Source of the DNA: DAIOEK01 sp963828285
GTDB lineage: Bacteria; Chloroflexota; Anaerolineae; Anaerolineales; Anaerolineaceae
Reading direction: 5' to 3'
DNA length: 64,000 bases
NCBI GenBank assembly: GCA_963828285.1
Contig: CAWHEB010000008.1
Span: forward strand, 124,001 to 188,000
Within the stretch, counting starts at the first letter, position 1. Every line of letters begins with the position of its first letter. Under the pieces are notes generated by a model. The model did not search any database, was not told where the DNA came from, and saw nothing but the letters and a program-made list of their open reading frames with translations. A program made the translations under genes and the position numbers. Shown one piece after another: positions 54,503 through 62,400 of this stretch.

Positions 54503-55064
54503 ATGGGAAAACTAAATGCATATCTATTCACAAGCCTTAACGGCTATTTTGAATCTCCCGAAGGGAGATATCAGCTGGCATACCCACGCGGCAGAGCAGG
54601 ACGAGTATGCTGAGGATAGCCTGAAACCCGGCAACATTTTGCTGTTCGGTCGGGTGACTTACCAGATGATGGTCAGCTACTGGGCTTCGCCAGCGGCGGC
54701 GCAGAACGATCCCAAAGTTGCGGAGGGTATGAATAACTCCAGCAAGATCGTATTTTCGCGCACCCTACAAACAGTAGAGTGGAAAAACTCCCGGTTGATC
54801 AAGGAATATATCTTTGAGGAGATCCAGAAACTGAAGGATTCCAGTGACAAAGATATGACCATTCTTGGCAGTGGCAGCATTGTGACCCAATTCGCCGACC
54901 GGGGCATGCTGGATTCCTTCCAACTGATGATCGATCCGGTTGCATTGGGCAGCGGAACGCCAATCTTTCAGGGACTGCAGCACAAGCTAAACATGAAGCT
55001 GACCCACTCGCATGTGTTCAACAATGGGGTGGTACTTTTGGATTATGTACCGGTAATAATGTAA
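54503..55064 (+). CDS. Dihydrofolate reductase family protein, one frame break
   Basis: About 187 residues. MGKLNAYLFTSLNGYFESPEG starts at ATG 54503 (GGGAG upstream); the rest is in the frame of the fragment 54516-55064, joined near 54562 at GDISWHTHAAEQDEYAEDSL beside a GGG run. NILLFGRVTYQMM, DMTILGSGSIVTQF and FQLMIDPVALGSGTPIF are conserved. Second family member in the window (see 2006). Reductase substrate unknown. Confidence 0.78.
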
Positions 55065-55104
55065 AAAGCAGGTGATATATCCGTAAGGATGGAAAAGAGG
55101 GAAT

Positions 55105-55320
55105 ATGAGAACCGCGATTTTGGTGTTTGGCATCTTGTTGATCCTGGCTGGGGGGATTTGGATCCTGCAAGGGATTAAGTCTCCTGGGTGGCAGTTTTAT
55201 GTCCGGGCAAAGTCAGTGGACACTGATTGGTTCGGTGGTTCTGGTAGTGGGGGTAATTCTGGTGGCGGTATCACGAAGGAAGCGGTCTTCGTGGATAAAT
55301 TCACACGATATTCAGATTGA
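55105..55320 (+). CDS. Small two-helix membrane protein, frame break
   Basis: MRTAILVFGILLILAGGIWI then LQGI is helix 1 with GAGGG before ATG 55105. The second helix (SQWTLIGSVVLVVGVILVAVSRRKRSS) is in the frame opening at 55199, so the gene changes frame near 55195. About 65 residues expected. The exact 3' end is unclear: the current frame stops at 55320, the other reads on into the next gene. Similar tiny proteins ending RRKR are common in Chloroflexota. Function unknown. Confidence 0.55.
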   Translation: MRTAILVFGILLILAGGIWILQGIKSPGWQFYVRAKSVDTDWFGGSGSGGNSGGGITKEAVFVDKFTRYSD

Positions 55321-55387
55321 TAGTCGACTACAGCCACAATGGATATACAATCAGGGTGATAAGTACGATCAAACAAAGGCGGGAATC

Positions 55388-55774
55388 ATGTTCGAGCATA
55401 AGCACGAACCCTTATTATCCAGGCAGGAATTCGTTAGGCGGATGGTAAGTTACGCAGCCGTCGCGGTCGCCATCATCTTCGGTTCGATTTTCATTGGCAT
55501 GCTCGGATACCACGTATACGAGGGTCTCTCATGGGTGGATTCTTTCGTGAATGCCGCCATGATCCTAGGCGGGATGGGACCGGTGAACACGCTCCATACA
55601 GACGCGGGCAAATATTTCGCCGGTTTCTATGCGCTGTATTCCGGGTTGGTTTTCCTGCTGGCAGCTGGTGTGTTATTGGCTCCGGTCATCCACCGTTTCT
55701 TCCACCATTTCCATCTGGATATCGAGGATGAGGAGACACCGGAAACGGAATCACCTCAGGATAACTCTGAATAA
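55388..55774 (+). CDS. Two- to three-helix membrane protein
   Basis: 128 residues. SYAAVAVAIIFGSIFIGMLGYHVYEGLSW, FVNAAMILGGMGPVN and KYFAGFYALYSGLVFLLAAGVLL alternate as membrane helix, re-entrant-like loop and helix. This resembles two-helix potassium-channel-like hypothetical proteins, though GGMGP is not a K-channel filter. Acidic C-terminal tail. ATG 55388 has GGCGGGAA upstream; the frame is open further 5', but that part belongs to the previous gene. Confidence 0.65.
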   Translation: MFEHKHEPLLSRQEFVRRMVSYAAVAVAIIFGSIFIGMLGYHVYEGLSWVDSFVNAAMILGGMGPVNTLHTDAGKYFAGFYALYSGLVFLLAAGVLLAPVIHRFFHHFHLDIEDEETPETESPQDNSE

Positions 55775-55814
55775 ATTTATTAGTTTTTTTGCATGGATCT
55801 AAACATTGGAAATC

Positions 55815-56199
55815 TTAGTGCTCTTCCCTTTGGGTAATCTCCAAAATCGTGTTTTTACGACCTTGCAATACTCCCGTCCACCCAAACATTTTTCTCATCA
55901 ACCCGTATTTTTTGTCAAATAGTTGTTCTGCTTTCACATCGGTTTTGAGATCAGCTATCTCGCGGGCAAACGCAGGAACCCAATCCCCGATCAACTTTCC
56001 GTCCACTTTGCATGGGGCAACATTCACATTCCCATTAGTGCGTGATTCTTTTTACTTTTCCTGAATTTATTACTGTTTCCACAATGAGGGTATCGCCATC
56101 TTGCACGAACCAGACCGGTGTTTTAACTTCCGTTCCGTTTTTGCGAAAGGTTTCCAGATTTAGATATTGCTGTCGGATAAATTGATCAAATGCGCTCAT
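55815..56199 (-). CDS. PPOX class F420-dependent oxidoreductase-like protein, one frame break
   Basis: About 127 residues, split-barrel FMN/F420-binding fold. MSAFDQFIRQQYLNLETF, then RKNGTEVKTPVWFVQDGDTL, VETVINSGKVKRI in one frame; RTNGNVNVAPCKVDGKLIGDWVPAFAREI ... YGLMRKMFGW in the other, changing near 56040. Fragment coordinates 56199-56035 and 56027-55815. The order is typical of Rv2061-type PPOX proteins. Located 43 bases after the zinc-ribbon gene on the same strand. Confidence 0.75.
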
Positions 56200-56242
56200 A
56201 ATTTCCCATCGAATTCTCCGGAAAATCTCCGGAAGGCTTGTA

Positions 56243-57002
56243 CTATCCCAGTTTGGTACCACAATCAGGACAGAACTTGGCACCTTTGGTTTCAGCACCG
56301 CAGTTCGGACAAAAACCGGCTTTCGGAGCAGCTTCCTGAGCGGCACCGCAATTGGGACAGAACTTCGCTCCGTGGGTCTCCTGTCCACACTTTGGACATT
56401 TATCCGACGCGGGTTGGACCATGGCTGTGCCGCATTCCGGGCAGAACTTCGTTCCCGGGGCTGCAAGCGTTCCATCGTTAGGGCAACGGGCCGCCATTGC
56501 TGCAGCATTTTGGGCTGTTTTTGCTGCCTGCTGCACATTCTTCATCACATCTCCCAAACCAAATGCACTAGCCAGACCCTTTAATGCCGCGCCAGTCTGT
56601 TCACCCTTCGCTTCGGCTATATCATTGGTGCGCGGACTATCTTCCGTGCAGAAGCCGCTCTGGGTATCAAAATCGGAAAGGCAGACGATGCGGCTGCAGG
56701 TTGGGCATTCGCGAAAATGAACCTGAGCCTGGGTCCAGGCTTTCTCAAGTTGAGCGGGTGTCATCTTCATGCTGTAGCCGCGGATCTTCCCCGACTACGT
56801 TATCAGCGACCACATTACCGAAAAGCGGCATCTTGCGTAGCAATCCACCAGCCACCTGTCGGCCGAGATCCTGCGCCACAGCCCCACCCACATCCGGTTG
56901 GCTGCGGAATTCACGACCGCAGTTGTCACAGTAAAAAATGGCATATGGACCAATTCCATCATTGCGAATATCGTATCTGGGCATTCTTGAAAATTCTGGC
57001 AT
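56243..57002 (-). CDS. Multi-zinc-ribbon protein, one frame break
   Basis: About 252 residues. The N terminus MPEFSRMPRYDIRNDGIG contains the first ribbon (FYCDNCGREF), then GNVVADNVVGEDPR; the frame changes near 56778 to YSMKMTPAQLEKAWTQAQ with CPTCSRIVC. The C terminus has four CPxCG-type ribbons in series (FCPECGTAM, KCPKCGQET, FCPNCGAAQ, FCPNCGAET/FCPDCGTKLG). Fragments 57074-56745 and 56770-56243. Probably a protein-protein or nucleic-acid adaptor; function unknown. Confidence 0.75.
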
Positions 57003-57203
57003 GGTTGGCTCCTCAGAATAAAGTTTGATGAAAGGGTTCAGACAGTCATGTTCGCTGCTTCCCCCGAAATCCATGATTAATTATAGTGCGGGTACAAAAT
57101 TTAACGAAGTCCAGGGTTTGCCCTCTTCACTCTGAAGATGTACTATAAAACCAAACCACAGGATGCAGTTCCATACGATGGCAAAGTTTTTTCATGGGGA
57201 GGA

Positions 57204-57839
57204 ATGATGAATAATCGAAGCCTGATGCTTATCGGGATTATCCTCATTTTCAGCCTGGCGTGCCAGCTATTTACATCCCAACAGAGAACGGAAGCAACGC
57301 CGAACCGGGAGAGCGCGCCAACCGCTGTGCCGTTTGCCAGTGATGTCCCCAAGGCAACTGTGACGGGAAACACATTCGAGGACGAGAAGTTCAGTTTCAC
57401 CATGCCCAAAGGATGGAAGACACACGAGGAAGTGTGGGGCACTCCAATGCTCGCTGGCCAGAATTACTACGGATTGGGGGTGACGACAGTGGTGACGATT
57501 CAGTTCCCGGGAGGGCAGGGGAAAGGCAGGGCATTCTTCTCGGTGGCAACCTCTCCACTGGCAGGCGGGGTGGACCTGGAGGAACGCTTTACGAAAGCTT
57601 ACACAGATACCATGCCGGAGATCGTGGAGGCGTCGCGGGGGACGTTCACCCAGAATGGGTTGAGCGGGTTCGAGATCATCTACGACCGGCCATGGGGGGA
57701 GCCGTGGTGGACCTTCCATGACATCTGGCTGGAGAAGGATGCGGTGATCTATGTGCTGTCATTCCACTCGCTGAAGGGGGCTTCGGATGATTACGCGGAT
57801 GTGACGGGGGATCTGGTCGGCAGTTTCCAGTTCAGGTGA
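57204..57839 (+). CDS. Lipoprotein, PsbP/DUF1795-like fold possible
   Basis: 211 residues. Start ATG 57204 (MMNNRSLMLIGIILIFSLAC, Cys20 lipobox) after GGGGAGGA; an in-frame codon at 57138 is less likely. After a short linker comes an alpha-beta domain FSFTMPKGWKTHEEVWG ... RGTFTQNGLSGFEIIYDRPWG ... DAVIYVLSFHSLKGA, which has the layout of small PsbP/Mog1-like domains. Membrane-anchored outside the cell; ligand unknown. GC-rich 3' half compared with neighbours. Confidence 0.75.
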   Translation: MMNNRSLMLIGIILIFSLACQLFTSQQRTEATPNRESAPTAVPFASDVPKATVTGNTFEDEKFSFTMPKGWKTHEEVWGTPMLAGQNYYGLGVTTVVTIQFPGGQGKGRAFFSVATSPLAGGVDLEERFTKAYTDTMPEIVEASRGTFTQNGLSGFEIIYDRPWGEPWWTFHDIWLEKDAVIYVLSFHSLKGASDDYADVTGDLVGSFQFR

Positions 57840-57976
57840 GGAGGCAGGGCAGGGGGATGGCATTGCAGCGGGTTGGGGATTGCCGCGGTGGATTGCATCC
57901 ACCTCGCAATGACAAATAATTATCTGTTGGGATTCGCAGAGTGCGCTTACCGCCAACCTATGATTACACTTACAGA

Positions 57977-58083
57977 CCCACCCCAACCCCTCCCGCAGAT
58001 ATGATCGATCTGAGCCAAAGCTGAATTTGCGGGAGGGGCTTTTTTTCTGCGGGGATGAGTGAACCTGAGGTTCACTCATCCCC
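57977..58083. repeat. Composite palindromic repeat A1+B1
   Basis: A1: AACCCCTCCCGC (57985-57996) pairs with GCGGGAGGGGCT (58029-58040), then seven T. B1: GGGGATGAGTGAACC (58051-58065), TGA, GGTTCACTCATCCCC (58069-58083), a perfect 15-bp arm palindrome. Confidence 0.8.
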
Positions 58084-58161
58084 AACCCCCTGACTTTCCT
58101 GAGTGTGCAAGTTGGGTTTCGCGAAGGGCTCAACACCAACCTTCGACTGGCCGAAACGGAA

Positions 58162-58338
58162 CGATTATTCGTTATTTGTTTCAATTCACTTTTCTTGGGT
58201 AACAGGAGGAGGGAGAGGGTTTGATTGGTAAGGTACTGTGCAGAAGAATAGTTTTATAGCATATATGTTCTATATTATATAGGATTATTTTCGGGATGCA
58301 ACATGTCACTTGTGACAGGTATGGGGAATAAGTTTAGG
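58162..58338 (-). ncRNA. Noncoding element copy 2 (inverted) with own promoter
   Basis: Minus-strand homologue of 12768-12964: CCTAAAC, palindrome TGTCACAAGTGACA (58317-58304; reads TGTCACTTGTGACA on plus), TTGCAT (58301-58296), 16-bp spacer, TATAAT (58279-58274), then GTACCTTACCAATCAAAC and TTGAAACAAATAAC with three substitutions or fewer against copy 1 in each block. The spacer regions between blocks have diverged. Transcription would run left into the A1/B1 repeats; no gene lies there on that strand. Confidence 0.5.
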
Positions 58339-58365
58339 CTACAAAAATAAAACTCCGAGTACTAG

Positions 58366-58470
58366 CCCACCCCAACCCCTCCCGCAGATGGAGGCATTAT
58401 TTGATCGACAATTCTTTGCGGGAGGGGCTTTTTCCGTGGGGATGAGTGAACCTGAGGTTCACTCATCCCC
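58366..58470. repeat. Composite palindromic repeat A2+B2
   Basis: A2: AACCCCTCCCGC (58374-58385) with GCGGGAGGGGCT (58418-58429), five T. B2 (58438-58470) is identical to B1. Both B copies are followed by AACCCCCTGAC. Confidence 0.8.
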
Positions 58471-58523
58471 AACCCCCTGACACTCCAAGATTGGGAAAGA
58501 TGCATGTAAGGTGCAGATTTTTT

Positions 58524-58567
58524 CCCGTAGGGACGGACCTGTGTGTCCGCACTCTATGAATGTCGCT
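58524..58567. repeat. Repeat unit C1
   Basis: CGTAGGGACGGACCTGTGTG then TCCGCACTCTATGAATGTCG. Internal pairing GGAC/GTCC. The near-identical C2 lies at 58884-58926. Confidence 0.75.
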
Positions 58568-58622
58568 AGTAAAGATGGATATTCTTGGGGATTGCCGCGT
58601 CGCAAAGACAAATGGATGTCTG

Positions 58623-58730
58623 CCCACCCCAACCCCTCCCGCATTAATGTTCAATCTGAGCCAAAGATGTCTTAGCGGGAGGGGCTTTAACTGATAGGGA
58701 TGGAAGTGCCTAGGCACTTCCATCCCTATC
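58623..58730. repeat. Composite palindromic repeat A3+B3
   Basis: A3: AACCCCTCCCGC (58631-58642) with GCGGGAGGGGCT (58675-58686). B3: GATAGGGATGGAAGTGCC (58693-58710), TA, GGCACTTCCATCCCTATC (58713-58730), a perfect 18-bp arm palindrome unrelated in sequence to B1/B2. Confidence 0.8.
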
Positions 58731-58883
58731 AACCCAGTTTCTTCTAGAGCGAAGACAACAGGAGCGGGCTGGCAGGGCGGGTTGGGGATTGCCCACCTGC
58801 ACTGCGCAATGCGCAGCACGGCGCAAGTGGCGGTGGATTGCCGCGTCGCAAAGACGATAACGAAGGTGCAATGACGATTGTTC

Positions 58884-58926
58884 TCGTAGGGGCGGACCTG
58901 TGTGTCCGCCCTCTATAAATGTCGCT
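58884..58926. repeat. Repeat unit C2
   Basis: CGTAGGGGCGGACCTGTGTG then TCCGCCCTCTATAAATGTCG; four changes or so from C1. GGGCGGAC/GTCCGCCC gives a perfect stem. Confidence 0.75.
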
Positions 58927-58929
58927 ATC

Positions 58930-58998
58930 CCACCCCAACCCCTACCGCAGATTATGGTATTGTACGATCGACAATTCTTAGCGGGAGGGGCTTTTTTC
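58930..58998. repeat. Palindromic repeat A4
   Basis: AACCCCTACCGC (58937-58948) with GCGGGAGGGGCT (58981-58992), then six T. One mismatch in the stem. The following B-type palindrome is degenerate. Confidence 0.75.
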
Positions 58999-59400
58999 TG
59001 AGGGATGAGCGGACACGAAAGTTTGCATTGTTCTATTCGTATTGATGATTATCACAAATTCGACCTCTCCCTACCCTCTCCTCGCCAGGAGAGGGAAAAA
59101 GACAAACTCTGTCTGCAAAGGAATGACAAATTACCTTCGGGGTTGCCGCGTTGCGATGGGTGATTAGTCAATCTCATAACTGATCCACCCCCAACCCCTG
59201 ACACTCCAAAACCGTCTGAAAGAGGGGAGGGCGGACACATAGGTCCCCTTCGGGAGAATAACCCCTCGGGGATGATATCCGCATCCTACGAATATCGTCT
59301 CGCAATACCCTTCGGGCACGGTGTGACAAACAATCTAGTGGGAATTCTTGTTGATTCGGGGAGGAGCGTGTACACTTAACTTGTTTTAATACATCATTAA

Positions 59401-59467
59401 CGAATTCATCTTTGTCGATACTTTTAAGGGCTGGTAATTCAAGAATGTACTCGACATGATGAATTCG
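59401..59467 (+). promoter_or_regulatory. Long-range hairpin before the surface-protein gene
   Basis: CGAATTCATC (59401-59410) pairs with GATGAATTCG (59458-59467); inside, GTCGA (59414-59418) pairs with TCGAC (59451-59455). A T6 run follows at 59476, then GGGGGAG and ATG 59491. It could be an attenuator or leader structure. Confidence 0.45.
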
Positions 59468-59490
59468 CCTTCCGGTTTTTTGGGGGAGTT

Positions 59491-62400
59491 ATGACCATCA
59501 CGGAATACACTGCCGCACAAACTGTCCGTCATTCGCTAAGAAAACATACCCAGATTTCGGCTGCAAACAAAGAGGCAAGCATGAAGCATCGATCCTTCTT
59601 CCCAACCACCTTCCGAAATCTTGCCATACGGGTCGGTCTGGCTCTGGCTCTTTCCATCGGGGGAATCATGACCACCCCGCCCGGTCTGGTTCAGGCTGCA
59701 TCGATCACGGTGACCACCACCGAGGATGAATTCCGCTCTGGCGCCGGCTGTTCTCTGCGCGAGGCTATTGAGGCGGCAAATAATGATACAGGCGTTGGCG
59801 GCTGCACCGCTGGCAGCGGTGCAGATACGATTTTCCTCCCAGCCGGTACATACACATTAACCTTGCCTAACAGCTACAATATTAACGAAGATAACAATGC
59901 CACCGGCGACCTGGATATCAATTCAGATCTGACCATCACAGGAGCCGGATCAGGATCCACCATCATTCAAGCAGGGGGTTCAGCCGGAACAGGAATTGAT
60001 AAAGTACTGGCGATCAATCCGTATTGTATCAACCCGGTGAACGCCACCATCGATGGCGTTACCATTCGTTACGGCACTAATACCCAGACTTTCGGCTCAT
60101 CTGATTACAGCTTTACCGGCGGCGGGCTGGACTTTTGCGGGGTCATGAACAGTAATTTCACGTTGCTTAATTCTGTAGTGGCGGATAACACCAACGTGAA
60201 TGGTTACGGCGGCGGGATGAATGTGGATAGCGTAGGTATTTATACGGGAACGATCACGATCGACCATGTCACCTTCTTGAACAACCGCACTATGAGCTCA
60301 AGTCTACGAATCCAGCGGTGGAGCATTAAATTTATGGGGTTACCAGCCAACCATCAACATCACTAATAGCACATTCCAGAATAATTCCAGTCCGAACGAA
60401 TGGAGAGGCGGAGCGATCCATTACCGGCCGTCCTTTGGCGGAACACTTCAAATCAACAATTCCATATTTACCAATAACAGTTCCGGTGAAGGCGGGGCGC
60501 TAGCTTTGATCACAACCGGATCACCCTCTCCGGTAACCATCCAAAATTCGTTGATCAATAATAATGTGGCCATCAGAATCGTCAGTGTCATCAACAGCGG
60601 TATCGGCGGCGGCATCAGTACCGACCGGCCATTGACAATGGTGAATACTACCATTATCGGCAACACAGCAGATACCCAGGGCGGAGGTGTTGCCAATTAT
60701 GGCACCATGACCATGGGTCATAATACCGTAAACGGGAACAGCGCACCCAGCGGAGCCGGTATCTACAACGGCGGAGGAACTACAACCTTGAGAAACACGA
60801 TCGTCGCCAACAGCGTGGCAGGACCGGATTGTACCAATATCGCCAGCCTCGCTGCATCCGACCATACCCTGATCGAGGATAACACCTGTGGTCCCAGCCT
60901 GTTTGGAGACCCGCTCCTATCTGCGCTTGGAAATTATGGCGGCGGCACACAGACCATGGCTCTGCTGCCCGGTTCCAAAGCAATCGACGCGGGGGGCAGC
61001 TCCGGATGCTTATCTACCGACCAACGCGGAACTTCCCGCCCGGTCGGATCAGCCTGCGATATCGGGGCATTTGAATCGAATGGATTTACCCTGGGCAGCC
61101 TCAGCGGCACTCCCCAGAACGCCGTAGTCAACAGCGCTTTTACCAATCCGTTGGCTTTGACAGTCACTGCCATCAATACCGGGGAGCCGGTCAATGGCGG
61201 CACAGTCACCTTTACCCCGCCCGGCAGCGGAGCGAGTGCATCCATCAGCGGAAGCCCGGCAACCATCTCAGGTGGAGTCGCCCAGGTCTCCGCGACTGCC
61301 AATGGGACAACCGGCGGTCCTTACAATGTATCTGCCATTACCAATGGTGTTGGCGCCCCGGTAAATTTTGCCCTGACAAACACTCCGCTGCAATTATCCA
61401 TCAATGATGTGTCTGCCAATGAAGGCAATTCCGGCACCACCACCTTTACCTTTACCGTATCTCTGTCAGCAGCGGCACCCGCTGGCGGGGTCAGCTTTGA
61501 TATCGCAACCGCCAATGGCACAGCAACGGTCGCGAACAGTGATTATGCAGGCCTGTCCACGACCGCAGCATCCATTGCTGCCGGGAACAGCTCCACGACT
61601 TTTAATGTCACCGTCAACGGGGACCTCTTTAATGAAGGTGACGAGATTTTTTATGTGAACCTGACCAATGTGACCAACGCCAGCGTGTTGGACGGCCAAG
61701 GGTTAGGGACGATCGTCAATGACGATACATCCCCCGACCCGTTCGTCACCGGCTTTACAGCCACATCGCCATCCAATAACTTAAGCATACCCATCACGGT
61801 CTTCACCGCGTTCGACGATGTAGCAGTTACCGGGTATATGATCACCGAATCTACCAGCGCGCCAAATTCAGGCGATACAGGCTGGACAGGAACTGCTCCG
61901 ACTACTTATTCGGTATCCGTGGATGGCAGCTATACGCTATATCCATGGGCCAAAGATGCCGACGGGCATGTATCCGCGCTATACGGATCCCCGGTTACCG
62001 TCGTTGTGGATACGACCGCACCGGAAACAGGCTTGTCTGGCGGTCCAACCGACCCAATGGACAACAGTAACGTCACATTCACCCTCTTCGGTTATGATGA
62101 TCCCGGCAGTGGTATCGCCAGCTTCGAATGCGTTCTGGACGGAGTCGTCTTCAGCGCATGTACCAGCCCTGTTAATTACACCGGATTGGCTGAGGGTAGC
62201 CATACCTTCCAGGTACAAGCCATCGACAACGCCGGATGGACCGATCCCACCCCAGCAAGCTACACCTGGCTGGTGGATACGGTTGATCCCACCACCACCA
62301 TTACCGGCAATCCAACCAATCCATCTGCCAGCACCAGCGCCACCTTCACCTTTACCGGTGCAGATCCGGGCGGCAGCGGTGTGGCCAGCTTTGAATGCGA

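Larger units (their letters stand above)
57840..59490. other. Gene-free repeat mosaic, 1.65 kb
   Basis: No protein gene. Holds four copies of a C-rich hairpin (A), three perfect palindromes directly after A1-A3 (B), two copies of a 43-nt GGACGGACC unit (C), several GATTGCCGCGTCGCA fragments (D), and inverted noncoding element copy 2 (58162-58338). Much of it reads as layered REP/MITE-like sequence. Confidence 0.7.

Noticed and set aside
57977..58998. CRISPR-like array from four similar hairpins
   Set aside because: Spacing is irregular (about 390, 260 and 300 bases), the repeats pair internally with variable loops, and no cas gene is present.
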